From Acidimicrobiaceae bacterium (lineage in GTDB: Bacteria > Actinomycetota > Acidimicrobiia > Acidimicrobiales > Ilumatobacteraceae), in NCBI GenBank assembly GCA_020637295.1, contig JACJWF010000001.1, positions 1 to 64,000 of the forward strand: a DNA stretch of 64,000 nucleotides, in the 5' to 3' direction. The notes beneath the pieces were generated by a model. The model made no database searches. It had not been told where the DNA came from and saw only the letters and a program-made list of their open reading frames with translations. The stretch's first letter is position 1, and each line of letters starts with the position of its first letter. Positions 16,696 to 25,280 of the stretch are shown piece after piece. Made by a program: the position numbers and the translations under genes.

Positions 16696-16881
16696 ATGAC
16701 CGAGACCAACGACGCCGTCATCACCGAGGCACTGGGCGTCATCGACAAGGCGCTGGCGAAGATGATGAGCCGCGAACTGGTCTCTTCGGGCGAGATCACG
16801 GATGTCCTGCTGGACGTCCGTTCACTCCTCACCATGCCGGCGGCGCAGGACGCCCCGGCAACTGCCGGCGCCACCCGCTGA
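16696..16881 (+). CDS. 61-residue small acidic protein
   Basis: The product is a short alpha-helical protein (NDAVITEALGVIDKALAKMM, then SGEITDVLLDVRSLLTM) with a flexible Ala/Pro/Thr tail and no membrane segment. It is not recognised. Evidence that it is expressed: a strong AAAAGGAG ribosome site (16681-16688) eight bases before ATG and a TACGTT (16658-16663) placed for a short leader. A terminator hairpin also follows the stop. It stands alone between divergent and convergent neighbours. Confidence 0.7.
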   Translation: MTETNDAVITEALGVIDKALAKMMSRELVSSGEITDVLLDVRSLLTMPAAQDAPATAGATR

Positions 16882-16891
16882 ACCGGCCACG

Positions 16892-16916
16892 CTGCTCGCC
16901 CCTAGGTGGCGAGCAG
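16892..16916. terminator. Bidirectional terminator-like hairpin
   Basis: A perfect 9-base stem CTGCTCGCC / GGCGAGCAG with a 7-base loop lies between the 61-residue gene and the convergent WS/DGAT gene. The last codons and stop of the WS/DGAT gene lie inside it. There is no U-tract on either side, as is common in high-G+C actinobacteria. Confidence 0.6.
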
Positions 16917-18290
16917 GTCGTTGAACGCGCGCTCCAGGCAGCGACGCAGCAACTCGGGTTCTGTCACTGCAGCCGTGTCGATGTTGACGCCCATGTCCAG
17001 GCTGTGGTCGTAGCTCAGCAGGGTGAGGTTGTAGGCCACGCCGCCCAGCGGCCCGACCGGGTAGTTCTCCAGGATCCTCGCCCCGGCGAGGAACAGCGCG
17101 ACGGGGGCGCCGCGCACATTGCTGGTGGCGAAGTCCACGGTCTGCGCCTGCTGGCGGGCCAGGCGGGTGACCAGGCTGGTGGGCAGGGTGCTGGCCACGG
17201 CAGCCAAGGTCTCCAGCGATGCCGACGAGCCCGCGTCGCGAGCCGCAGTCGTGGCCTCGTGGATGGCGGTGAAGCGCTCACCGATGGGCATGTCGCCGGT
17301 GGGCACCATCATCCGGGCCAGCGAGAACGCGTTGGCCCCGGACTGGGCGGTGCGGGTGCTGATGGCCATGCTGGCGCGCAGGGTGTCCACGGGCGCTCCG
17401 AGGTCGCGGTGGTAGCGGCCGGCAGCCTCGGCAGCGGCGGTGAGGAAGGCGGTGTTCAGCGTGCCGCCGAGCCGCTTGGCCGCCGCCTTGGTGTCCTCGA
17501 AGGGGGCCCGCAGCACCTCCATCCGTCGCTGCAGGCTGCGAGCTGTCCACAGCGGTGAGTGCGCGGACTCGGTGTCGCCGAGTTGGGACAGCACCGACCG
17601 CACGGTGTCCGCCGCGGCCGAGCCGGCCTCCGGGAGGCCGGCCGGGTCGGCGAGGAGGTCCTTGATCTGGCGGATGATGCCCAGCGGCATCCGCAGGCCC
17701 CCGGCCAACAGGTCGCGCAGCAGGTCCGGCGAGGGGCCCTCCGGTTGCGCGGCCCGTGCGGCCTCCACCGCATCGGGGTCCAGGGGCTCGGGCTCGGGGG
17801 CGTTGCGCTCGAAGTCGAGGAACTCCAGGCTCATCCGCACTCCGCCCTCGCCGTCGATGATCGTGTGGTGAAGCTTCTGGATGAGCGCGCTCTTGCCGCC
17901 GCGGAGGCCATCCACCACCACGAACTGCCAGAGCGGGCGGGTGCGGTCGAACGCGTCGCCGGCCACCAGCGCCGCCAGGTCCAGCAATTGGCGCATCGTG
18001 CCCGGCTTGGGAAGTGCCAGATGGCGCACGTGGTACTGCAGGTCGAAGTTGGGGTCCTCCACCCAGATCGGCGCGGTGAGGTTGGCGGGCACCGGCTGCA
18101 CCCGCTGGCGCAGGCGGGGGATGACGTGGGTGGCGCGCTCCAGCCGGGCGCGCAGGCGATCCATGTCCGGGGCGCGGTCGAGCACGGTGACATTGGCGAA
18201 TGTGCTGCTGAGGTAGGGGTCCTTCTCCAGGCGCCACATCAACCCTTCGGCGTCGCTCATCTTGTGGTCGAAATGGGGGATGCCGGACAT
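16902..18290 (-). CDS. Wax ester synthase / diacylglycerol acyltransferase (WS/DGAT)
   Basis: 462 residues, normal for the bacterial WS/DGAT family. It transfers an acyl group from acyl-CoA to diacylglycerol or a fatty alcohol, making storage triacylglycerol or wax. The catalytic HHxxxDG motif is present as HHTIIDG (in QKLHHTIIDGEGG). The N-terminal MSDAEGLMWRLEKDP and C-terminal NLTLLSYDHSLDMGVNID blocks are also typical. ATG 18290 follows a minus-strand TAGCCT by seven bases; an upstream frame extension has no support. It lies 35 bases downstream of a PAP2 phosphatase on the same strand, which fits diacylglycerol supply. Confidence 0.94.
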   Translation of the reverse strand: MSGIPHFDHKMSDAEGLMWRLEKDPYLSSTFANVTVLDRAPDMDRLRARLERATHVIPRLRQRVQPVPANLTAPIWVEDPNFDLQYHVRHLALPKPGTMRQLLDLAALVAGDAFDRTRPLWQFVVVDGLRGGKSALIQKLHHTIIDGEGGVRMSLEFLDFERNAPEPEPLDPDAVEAARAAQPEGPSPDLLRDLLAGGLRMPLGIIRQIKDLLADPAGLPEAGSAAADTVRSVLSQLGDTESAHSPLWTARSLQRRMEVLRAPFEDTKAAAKRLGGTLNTAFLTAAAEAAGRYHRDLGAPVDTLRASMAISTRTAQSGANAFSLARMMVPTGDMPIGERFTAIHEATTAARDAGSSASLETLAAVASTLPTSLVTRLARQQAQTVDFATSNVRGAPVALFLAGARILENYPVGPLGGVAYNLTLLSYDHSLDMGVNIDTAAVTEPELLRRCLERAFNDLLAT

Positions 18291-18325
18291 GGCGGCGAGG
18301 CTACCGCGGCAGCGAGAGCGCAGGC

Positions 18326-18859
18326 TCAGGCCCGGCCGAGCGCGCCCAGTGCAGCCCGGGCGGCGAGACCGAGGGCCACACCGACCATGGCGCCGCCCAC
18401 CACATCGCTGGGGTGGTGGATGCGCACATAGGCGCGGCTGGTGGCCACCACGCCGGCCACGCCGAACCACAGCGGGGCGGTGACGGCACCGCCCCAGCCG
18501 GTGAGCACGGTGGCGGCGAAGAAGCCGGACGACGCGTGACCGCTGGGAAAGGCGCTGGTGGACGGCTTGCGCACCGGGAAGCGTGGGTCGCCGGCCTCGG
18601 TGGGCCGTGTGCGGCGGAACAGCCGCTTGACCCCCTGGTTGACCACCAGGCTCTCCACCCCCAGGAGGGCGGAGAGGATGAACGCCTGATCGGCCTGCTG
18701 GTCACCGACCAGACCGCGGGCCGCGCCGGCGATGTGCCACACGAGGCTGAAGTCGCCCACCTCGCTGGCGATGGTGAACACCCTGTCCGCCACGCGGTTG
18801 CCGCGCAGGCGCTCCAACTGGGCGTCCGCCCAGACGTCGAACGGTTCGAAGACCTTCAT
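18326..18859 (-). CDS. PAP2 superfamily membrane phosphatase
   Basis: 177 residues. The three PAP2/acid phosphatase motifs are in order: KRLFRRTRP, PSGHASS and SRAYVRIHHPSDVVGG. The conserved histidines act as nucleophile and acid. Several hydrophobic helices place it in the membrane. Members remove phosphate from phosphatidate, prenyl diphosphates or similar lipids. Sitting just upstream of WS/DGAT, a phosphatidate phosphatase role is an attractive inference. Its ATG abuts the stop codon of the upstream nuclease gene with no spacing. Confidence 0.9.
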   Translation of the reverse strand: MKVFEPFDVWADAQLERLRGNRVADRVFTIASEVGDFSLVWHIAGAARGLVGDQQADQAFILSALLGVESLVVNQGVKRLFRRTRPTEAGDPRFPVRKPSTSAFPSGHASSGFFAATVLTGWGGAVTAPLWFGVAGVVATSRAYVRIHHPSDVVGGAMVGVALGLAARAALGALGRA

Positions 18860-19678
18860 TCAGGCAGCCAGCGCCCCGAACTTCAGCGGCGCTTCCGTGG
18901 CGGCGAGCGAGGGGTCGCCTCCGAAGGACGGGCACCACGGCTGGTAGGCGCACGAGTTGCACAGCGCGCCGGGACGGGGACGGAAGTCGTCCTGCTGGCA
19001 GGCCTTCTCCACCGCCTTCCACACGGCGGTGGTGCGGGTGGTGATGAACCGCACCGACTGCGCCGACGGGGTGGCCGTGATGGTTTCGCCCGTGCGGAGG
19101 TACATGAGGCGGATCTCCTTCGGCCGGCGGCCGAGGACCTCCTCGCACAGGAACGAGTAGAAGTGCACCCCGGCCAGGCGGTTCTGCTCGTACCGCAGGC
19201 CGGGGGCGCGGCCGGTCTTGTAGTCCGTGACGATCAACCCGCCGTCGGCGTCGAGCTCCAGCCGATCGATGATGCCGCGCAGGGTGAGCGAGCCGACCTG
19301 AGCCTCCAGCCGCAGCTCCAGCCCGATGTCGCGCACGGTGCGCGGGTCTTCCATGTCGAAGTACTTCAGCACCAGGGCCCACGCGTCGGCGACGAAGGTG
19401 TCTGCCTCTGCCGCCGACAGGCCGAGCAGGGTGAACTCCGGATCTGCCTGGTACTCCGTGACGGCCTGGTGGAAGGCGGGCTCGGCGGCCGCCACGGTGC
19501 GGGCTTCGGCAGGTTGGGTGAACAGCAACTCCAGCGCCCGGTGGACGAGGGAGCCCTTCGTGGCATGGGGGCTGGGAGGCTCGGGCAGCCGCTCGATGCT
19601 GGCGAAGCGGAACGCCATGGGGCACGACGTGAACGCCTCCACCCGGCTGGGGGACAGGCTGGTCGGCACCGGGAACAT
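18860..19678 (-). CDS. RecB-family PD-(D/E)XK exonuclease with Fe-S cysteines
   Basis: 272 residues. The N terminus SPSRVEAFTSCPMAFRFASI is the usual start of RecB/Cas4-like nucleases, containing the first cysteine. KGSLVHRALELLF provides the early catalytic His/Glu region and LIVTDYKTGRAPG the (D/E)xK core. The C-terminal cluster ending in CNSCAYQPWCPSF supplies three more cysteines, so a [4Fe-4S] cluster is expected. In actinobacteria these stand-alone proteins are presumed DNA-repair exonucleases. No CRISPR locus is nearby, so Cas4 is not suggested. ATG 19678 follows a minus-strand TACGAT by six bases. It is first gene of an apparent operon with PAP2. Confidence 0.9.
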   Translation of the reverse strand: MFPVPTSLSPSRVEAFTSCPMAFRFASIERLPEPPSPHATKGSLVHRALELLFTQPAEARTVAAAEPAFHQAVTEYQADPEFTLLGLSAAEADTFVADAWALVLKYFDMEDPRTVRDIGLELRLEAQVGSLTLRGIIDRLELDADGGLIVTDYKTGRAPGLRYEQNRLAGVHFYSFLCEEVLGRRPKEIRLMYLRTGETITATPSAQSVRFITTRTTAVWKAVEKACQQDDFRPRPGALCNSCAYQPWCPSFGGDPSLAATEAPLKFGALAA

Positions 19679-19716
19679 GCCGTCATCGTAGAGAAGGGGT
19701 GCGCGAGAGTGTGACC

Positions 19717-20214
19717 ATGCCGACGGACGAGCCCACTCCGCCGCCGATGCGGTCCCGGTCGGGCATGCTGCCGCCGGATGGGGCGCACTGGCCGCCGTTG
19801 CCCAGCCGCGAGGAGGCAGCGCCGGCGGTGGAGGCCCGCCCCCTGCCCGAGGTGGGGCGGAGGCCCGACGACGCCACCGTCGCGGACTGGCGCGACATGG
19901 TCACGGCTGCCCCGGCCGGCTATGCCGGCAGCGCATCGGCCCCGCGCCCCACCCCCGTCTGGGACGCATGGTGCATCGCCGCCCTCGCGCTGGCCGCCGC
20001 CGGGCTGGTGGTGGCGTCGGTGCGCCTGTCCACGCTGGACAGCGACGCCGGTCGGGTCGTCGCGCTGGCCCCGTCTGCGCTCGCGGTCGCGTTCGGGCTG
20101 GTGGGGCGGCGCCGCACCACGCTGGACCCCAGCCGCCGTGGCCGCTGGCTGGCCATGGCCGGCGTGGCCCTCGGCATCGTCGGGGTGGTGGTGGCCGGGC
20201 TGCGCTTCGTCTGA
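19717..20214 (+). CDS. Small multi-pass membrane protein
   Basis: 165 residues from ATG 19717. In-frame GTG codons at 19699 and 19711 are alternatives, the second with a better-spaced GAAGGGG. About 80 cytosolic Pro-rich residues precede three hydrophobic helices (starting at WCIAALALAAAGLVVASV, VVALAPSALAVAFGLVG and LAMAGVALGIVGVVVAGL). DUF4190-like small membrane proteins have this layout, but I do not make a firm family call. It is monocistronic. Confidence 0.7.
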   Translation: MPTDEPTPPPMRSRSGMLPPDGAHWPPLPSREEAAPAVEARPLPEVGRRPDDATVADWRDMVTAAPAGYAGSASAPRPTPVWDAWCIAALALAAAGLVVASVRLSTLDSDAGRVVALAPSALAVAFGLVGRRRTTLDPSRRGRWLAMAGVALGIVGVVVAGLRFV

Positions 20215-20256
20215 GCCCGTCCGGCAGCGGCCCTCGCGGGGTCGCGCCGTCGTCGG

Positions 20257-21123
20257 CTAGCGCGCCAGGGCGTCGGCGATGACGGCGGCCACCGCGCCGG
20301 GCTCGGCCATCGGGCCGAAGTGGTTCATCGAGTCGATCTGCAGGTAGCGGCCGTTCGGCAACTGCTCGGCCACCTGCGCGGCGATCTTCGAGGGCTGCAT
20401 GTCCTCCACCTTGCCGGCCACCACCAGGGTGTCCGTGCGGATCTCGCCGAGGTGGTCCCAGGTGCTGTGACTGCCACCGGTGGCGAACGTGTCCGCCTCC
20501 GTCTCCGGGCGGCACTTCAGGTGCACCCCATGGCGGTCGCGGGCGAAGCCGTGGTCCACGTAGGCGTGGAGGGCCTCCGGCGTGAAGCAGTTCAGCGGTG
20601 GCTTGGCCGCGAAGTTCTCGAAGGCGGCCTCGAACGTGTGAAAGGTGCTGCGGCGGCGGCGGGCGCCGTGCACCATCGGGCTCTCGCCCTCCGGCACGCC
20701 GGGGCGGATGCCCTGCGGCGGGAACACGATCGGCTCGAAGAGCACGAGCCGGCGGAACACGTCGGGCCGCCGGAGTGCCGCCATCAGCAGGCAGGCGCCA
20801 CCCATAGAGTGGCCGAAGGCGTCGATGGGGCCTCCGTGCTGGTCGGCCAGCCAGACCGCCATCGCCGTCGCATCGTCGCCGTAGCGGTCCCACACCACCT
20901 GGCCCTCGGGACGGGGCGTGTCGCCGTGGCCGCGGTAGTCGAAGGCGATCGAATGGTGCAGCGGAGCCAGTGCGTGGGCGACGGGCAGGTAGCAGTGGCC
21001 GTGGAAGCCGGTGGCGTGAGAGATCAGCAGCGGGCTGCCGCTGCCGCCGAGGTCGTGCACCGCGAGCTGCACCCCGCCCGTGGACTCGACGGTGGCGGGG
21101 ATGGTGATGGGGGGTGTGGTCAT
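20257..21123 (-). CDS. Alpha/beta hydrolase
   Basis: 288 residues. The nucleophile elbow is GHSMGGA, an oxyanion-loop region is near SHATGFHGHCY, and the C-terminal histidine is in IDSMNHFGPM. The overall order (HDLGG...LLISHATG, then FDYRGHGDTPRPEG) matches ester or C-C bond hydrolases used in catabolism. Reaction and substrate are unknown. The start lies three bases after the stop of the LapA-like gene, so the two are probably co-transcribed, perhaps with the acyl-CoA dehydrogenase upstream. Confidence 0.9.
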   Translation of the reverse strand: MTTPPITIPATVESTGGVQLAVHDLGGSGSPLLISHATGFHGHCYLPVAHALAPLHHSIAFDYRGHGDTPRPEGQVVWDRYGDDATAMAVWLADQHGGPIDAFGHSMGGACLLMAALRRPDVFRRLVLFEPIVFPPQGIRPGVPEGESPMVHGARRRRSTFHTFEAAFENFAAKPPLNCFTPEALHAYVDHGFARDRHGVHLKCRPETEADTFATGGSHSTWDHLGEIRTDTLVVAGKVEDMQPSKIAAQVAEQLPNGRYLQIDSMNHFGPMAEPGAVAAVIADALAR

Positions 21124-21126
21124 TCG

Positions 21127-21405
21127 TCAGCCGTTGGCCTTCTCTTCGGCCTTCCTGCGGCCACGGCGACGCCACCAGATGGACGCGGTGCGGTCCAGCA
21201 CGATGCCGATGATCAGCGCAATGAAGATCGACCAGCGCACCGTCGTTGTCCAGTTGAACAGCATGAAATCGATCTCGGTTTCGTGGTCGTTCTTCAGCAC
21301 GAACACCACGATGAACGCGATCAGCAGGCCGGTGACGATCAGCATGACGTTGGGGCCGCTGCGGCCACTGGCGGCGTTGGTCTCGTTGTTGCGCATCTGC
21401 TCCAT
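21127..21405 (-). CDS. LapA/DUF1049-like small membrane protein
   Basis: 92 residues with two membrane helices (VMLIVTGLLIAFIVVFVLKN and WSIFIALIIGIVLDRTASIW). They are joined by a short loop containing the family hallmark NDHETEIDFMLFNW. A strongly basic C-terminal tail follows. LapA-domain proteins influence envelope or lipopolysaccharide assembly in Gram-negatives; in actinobacteria their role is unknown. A good AGGAGG lies just upstream of the ATG. It lies 26 bases downstream of the acyl-CoA dehydrogenase stop. Confidence 0.85.
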   Translation of the reverse strand: MEQMRNNETNAASGRSGPNVMLIVTGLLIAFIVVFVLKNDHETEIDFMLFNWTTTVRWSIFIALIIGIVLDRTASIWWRRRGRRKAEEKANG

Positions 21406-21431
21406 GGGGCGCCTCCTCGACTCCTGGGCGA

Positions 21432-22541
21432 TCAGCCTTTGGGCTCTCGGGGCAGGCCGAGCAGCCGTTCCCCGATGATATTGCGTTGCACCTGGCTGGT
21501 GCCTCCGGCGATGCGGCCACCGGGTGCCTGGAGCATGCCGAAGGACTCCGGGCCGTCCAGCATGGCCTCCGGGCCGGCGATGTCGGCCCGGAGCATGGCG
21601 CTCTCGAACATCATCTCCGTGATGCCCAGCTTCATCAGGCTGGCCGCGGTGGAGGCGATGGGCCCCTGGCGCTGGGCCATCGCCTTGAAGGCCGTGCCGG
21701 TGCTCATCAGCCTGGCCAGGCGCTGGCGGTCGGTGGGCTCCAGTTCACGCCCTTCGGCCAGCTTGGCCATCGCCTCCAGCCGGCGCTCCAGGCCGATGAC
21801 GCTGGTCCCGATGTGGCCGCGCTCGTTGGTGAGGACGGCCATGCCCACGCCCCACCCGCCGTGCAGTGGGCCGAGCAGGCAGTCCGCGGGCAGTTGGACG
21901 TCGGTGAAGAAGACCTCGTCGAACTCGGCCTCGCCGGTCATCTGCTTGAGGGGGCGGACCTCGATGCCCGGCAGGTCCATCGGGCAGAGGAAGAAGGAGA
22001 TGCCGTCGTGCTTCTTGGCCTCCGCGTTGGTGCGGGCCATGAGGATGCCCCAGTTGCTGTAGCGCCCGCCGCTGCACCACACCTTCTGGCCGTTGACGAC
22101 GAAGTGGTCGCCGTCGCGCTCTGCCTTGGTGGACAGGCCGCCGAGGTCGCTGCCGGCGCCCGGCTCGCTGAAGAGCTGGCACCACACGTGGGTGGTGTCC
22201 AGCGTGGCGGCCAGGTGAAGGGCCTTCTGCTCGGGCGTGCCGAACTTCTGGATCGCCTGCCCGGCCAGCACCAGGCCGACCATGTTGAAGATGCTCGGCA
22301 CGCCGGCCAGCGCGCACTCGTACTGCCATGCCGCGTTGTGGTCGGCGGACAGGCCGCGGCCGCCGAACTCGGCGGGCCAGTGGATGCCGGCGAACCCGGC
22401 GGCGTGCACGCGGCGATGCCAGTCCAGCCCCTGCTCCACCAGGTCCGGCGGGCAGATCGCGCCGTAGTCACGTGGGGCGTGGGCCTTGTTGGCGGCGATC
22501 CACTGGCGGGCTTCGGCCTGGAACTCGTCGACGGAGGTCAT
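21432..22541 (-). CDS. Acyl-CoA dehydrogenase
   Basis: 369 residues. The FAD-dependent acyl-CoA dehydrogenase fold is shown by CQLFSEPGAGSDLGGLSTKA, the substrate/FAD region LKQMTGEAEFDEVFFTDVQL and the C-terminal GGTSQVQRNIIGERLLGLP. It introduces the alpha-beta double bond in acyl-CoA. The sequence type resembles the FadE26/FadE34-like proteins of steroid catabolism, but specificity is not determined. ATG 22541 follows a minus-strand TACGGT by eight bases with no Shine-Dalgarno; longer frame extensions are not supported. Confidence 0.94.
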   Translation of the reverse strand: MTSVDEFQAEARQWIAANKAHAPRDYGAICPPDLVEQGLDWHRRVHAAGFAGIHWPAEFGGRGLSADHNAAWQYECALAGVPSIFNMVGLVLAGQAIQKFGTPEQKALHLAATLDTTHVWCQLFSEPGAGSDLGGLSTKAERDGDHFVVNGQKVWCSGGRYSNWGILMARTNAEAKKHDGISFFLCPMDLPGIEVRPLKQMTGEAEFDEVFFTDVQLPADCLLGPLHGGWGVGMAVLTNERGHIGTSVIGLERRLEAMAKLAEGRELEPTDRQRLARLMSTGTAFKAMAQRQGPIASTAASLMKLGITEMMFESAMLRADIAGPEAMLDGPESFGMLQAPGGRIAGGTSQVQRNIIGERLLGLPREPKG

Positions 22542-22596
22542 CCCCGCCGACCGTAGTGTCGGAGGGGAAGGCGGCGAGAGTCGGCCGGGCCGGCGA

Positions 22597-23493
22597 TCAG
22601 GCGAAGAACGGCAGGAAGAGCGCGGTCTCCTCGGCCAGGTTGTGCGGCACTGCGTAGCCGGCCTGGTCGGTGATGGTGCCCCAGTTGTCGCGGACGTCCT
22701 CCAGGCCGAGGTCGGCCTTGAAGTAGCCCTTCGTCTCGCCGAGGAACACCTGGGCGACGCGGCCGCCACCGACGCTGAAGACCTCACCGCTGACCGGGCA
22801 GTCCTCGTGGGCGAGGAAGGCCACCAGTGGCGACACCAGGCCCGGGTCCAGCTTGTCGCCGAGCGCGCCCATGATCGTCTCGGTCATGCGGGTGAGCGCC
22901 AGCGGGGCGATGGCGTTGGCCTTGATGTTGTACTTGGCGCCCTCGACGGCGAGCACGCGGGTGAAGCCCACCAGGCCCATCTTCGCCGCGCCGTAGTTGG
23001 TCTGGCCGAAGTTGCCGAAGATGCCGGCGGCGGAGGACGTGCTGACGATGCGGCCGTAGCCCTTCTCGCGCATGACCACCCAGGCCGGCTGGGTGACGTG
23101 GAACGCACCCTTCAGGTGCACGTCCAGCACGGGGTTCATCAGGTCCGGCTCCATGTTGTGGAACGCCTTGTCGCGCAGGATGCCGGCGTTGTTGATCACC
23201 ACGTCCACCGTGCCGTAGGCGTCGAGCGCGGTCTGGACGATGGCCTTGCCGCCCTCCGGGGTGGCCACCGAGTTGGTGTCCGCCACGGCCTCGCCGCCGA
23301 GGGCCTTGATCTCGTCCACCACCCGCTCGGCCGCGCCCTTGTCGCTACCACTACCGTCCACCGCGCCGCCGAGGTCGTTGATGACCACCAGCGCGCCGCG
23401 CGACGCCATGAGAAGGGCGTGCTGCCGGCCGAGGCCGCCGCCTGCGCCGGTGATGATGACTACCTTGCCGTCGTACCCGAGTTGATCGCTCAT
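22597..23493 (-). CDS. SDR family oxidoreductase, (3R)-hydroxyacyl-CoA dehydrogenase like
   Basis: 298 residues. NAD-binding TGAGGGLGRQHALLMASRGA, NAG motif INNAGILRD, active site SSAAGIFGNFGQTNYGAAKM (YxxxK). The long form with VINDLGGAVDGSG after the first strand resembles the dehydrogenase unit of peroxisomal multifunctional enzyme type 2 and mycobacterial homologues acting on (3R)-hydroxyacyl-CoA. The start ATG follows a minus-strand TACCGT by seven bases. It sits between acyl-CoA dehydrogenase and acyl-CoA synthetase genes on the same strand, each with its own apparent leaderless promoter. Confidence 0.92.
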   Translation of the reverse strand: MSDQLGYDGKVVIITGAGGGLGRQHALLMASRGALVVINDLGGAVDGSGSDKGAAERVVDEIKALGGEAVADTNSVATPEGGKAIVQTALDAYGTVDVVINNAGILRDKAFHNMEPDLMNPVLDVHLKGAFHVTQPAWVVMREKGYGRIVSTSSAAGIFGNFGQTNYGAAKMGLVGFTRVLAVEGAKYNIKANAIAPLALTRMTETIMGALGDKLDPGLVSPLVAFLAHEDCPVSGEVFSVGGGRVAQVFLGETKGYFKADLGLEDVRDNWGTITDQAGYAVPHNLAEETALFLPFFA

Positions 23494-23536
23494 GCCCGGA
23501 ACGGTACCGGCCGGTGCCGTGCGGGCGTAAATGCAG

Positions 23537-25168
23537 TCAGGAGAGGCCGAGGCGCTCCATGGCCTCGGCCTTCAGGCGCTTGTAGTCGAGCTTGCCGTTG
23601 GGGGCGCGGCCGATGGTGTCCACGGCCAGCACGCGCTTCGGCGACTTGTAGGCGGCGTGGTGCTCGCGCACGTGGGCGATGAGCGTGGCTTCGTCCACCT
23701 CGTCGCCCGCGTGTGGCTCCACCAGAGCCGTGATGGCCTCGCCGAAGCGGTCGTCGGGCACGCCCACGACCGCGGCGTCGGCCACCGACGGGTGGGTCTT
23801 CAGCGCTTCCTCGACCTCCTCCGGGTACACCTTCTCGCCGCCGGTGTTGATGCACTGGCTGCCCCGGCCGTACAGCTTGAGGGTGCCGTCGGCCTCCACC
23901 TCGGCCCAGTCACCGGGGATGCTCCAGCGCACCCCGTCGTGCAGCACGAAGGTGGCGGCGCTCTTGGCCTCATCCTTGTAGTACCCCACCGGGGTGCGGC
24001 CGCGAAGGGCCACCCGGCCGCGCTCGCCGCTGCCGGGCTGGACCTCCCGCCCGTCCTCTGTCAGGACCCGGGTGTTGGGGCCGAGGGCGAACTTGGCGGT
24101 GGTGGCGGTGCTCTCTGCGGTGGTGGTGTTGGAGGCCATGCCGATGGCCTCGCTGGAGCCCAGGCTGTCCACCATGATCAGCCGGCCGTTGTGGCGCAGC
24201 AGGCCGGCCTTGGTCTCCGCCGCCCAGATGACGCCGCTGGACACCATGACCCGCAGCGAGGAGATGTCCCAGCGGTCCGGCTCCGCGTCCAGCGCCTTGA
24301 GGATCGGCTTGGCGAACGCGTCGCCGACGATGGAGATGCTGTTGACCTTGTCGCGCTGGATCGTGTCCAGCAGTTCCACCGGATCGAAGTGGCGGCCCTG
24401 CATGGTGATGACCGCGCCGGCCAGCACCAGGTTCCACATCGCGTTGAAGGCGCCGGTGCCGTGCATCAGCGGCGCGGCCGGCAGGTTGCGCGGGCCGGGC
24501 TTGGCGATGCGCTCGTCGAACTCGGCCCAACCGGGTACGGCGGGGAGCGGGCGCTTCGAGGGGGCGTCGAGGCTGCCGACCATGTCGTCCTGGCGCCACA
24601 TCACGCCCTTGGGCATGCCCGTGGTGCCGCCGGTGTAGAGGATGTAGAGGTCGTCGGGCGACCGTCCCCAGGGCGGCTGCACGCGGCCGGTGGCCGACGC
24701 TGCCGCGGTCTCGTACGGCACCGCCCAGTCGGGGCACGGGCCGGAGCCGTCGTCCACCCAGATCCAGGTGCGCACGCCGGGGGTGCGGGTGCGCATGTCG
24801 GCGCAGCGCTCCGTGAAGGTGCCATGGAAGATGACCGCCACCGCGTCGGCGTTGGTCCAGAGGTACTCCAGCTCGTCCTCGGTGTAGCGGTAGTTGGTGT
24901 TCACCGGCACCAACCCGGCCTTGAACAGGCCGAACATGCTCTCCAGGTACTCGGGGCCGTTGTAGAGGTAGTGGGCCACCTTGTCCTGCTGCTGGGCCCC
25001 GGCGGCGAGGAGGTTTGCGGCGATGCCATCGGCCCGCCGGTCGAACTCTGTCCAGGTGTACGAGCGGTCGCCCTGCAGCTGGGCGAGCGCGCCCGGGAAG
25101 CGGTCGGCGTTCCGCTCCCAGATGTCGGCGAGGTTCCAGCCGGCGGCGTCCGTGGTCGTGTCGGTCAC
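23537..25168 (-). CDS. Acyl-CoA synthetase (AMP-binding, FadD-like)
   Basis: 543 residues. Adenylation motif A3 is DDLYILYTGGTTGMPKGVMW. Later come the A5-like SLGSSEAIG, the hinge LKLYGRGSQCINTGGEKVYP and the C-terminal lysine region APNGKLDYKRLKAEA. It should activate a fatty or steroid-derived carboxylate to acyl-CoA via acyl-AMP. The open frame runs far upstream, but GTG 25168 lies eight bases after a minus-strand TACGGT (25177-25182). It is therefore the best start; ATG 25198 lies upstream of that hexamer. It works with the neighbouring dehydrogenase and SDR genes in acyl-CoA oxidation. Confidence 0.92.
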   Translation of the reverse strand: MTDTTTDAAGWNLADIWERNADRFPGALAQLQGDRSYTWTEFDRRADGIAANLLAAGAQQQDKVAHYLYNGPEYLESMFGLFKAGLVPVNTNYRYTEDELEYLWTNADAVAVIFHGTFTERCADMRTRTPGVRTWIWVDDGSGPCPDWAVPYETAAASATGRVQPPWGRSPDDLYILYTGGTTGMPKGVMWRQDDMVGSLDAPSKRPLPAVPGWAEFDERIAKPGPRNLPAAPLMHGTGAFNAMWNLVLAGAVITMQGRHFDPVELLDTIQRDKVNSISIVGDAFAKPILKALDAEPDRWDISSLRVMVSSGVIWAAETKAGLLRHNGRLIMVDSLGSSEAIGMASNTTTAESTATTAKFALGPNTRVLTEDGREVQPGSGERGRVALRGRTPVGYYKDEAKSAATFVLHDGVRWSIPGDWAEVEADGTLKLYGRGSQCINTGGEKVYPEEVEEALKTHPSVADAAVVGVPDDRFGEAITALVEPHAGDEVDEATLIAHVREHHAAYKSPKRVLAVDTIGRAPNGKLDYKRLKAEAMERLGLS

Positions 25169-25280
25169 GTCGCCCGACCGTAGTCGCGCCACCCCCATCG
25201 CCCCCAGGTTGTCGCGGCGTGACCTCGGGAAATGGCGGTCATGCCCGCGACAAGTTCGGGGTGTTGGGGCGAGGTCGGCC

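Noticed and set aside
18860..19678. Cas4 identity for the RecB-like nuclease
   Set aside because: No cas1, cas2 or repeat array is present; stand-alone RecB-like exonucleases of this type are common in actinobacteria.
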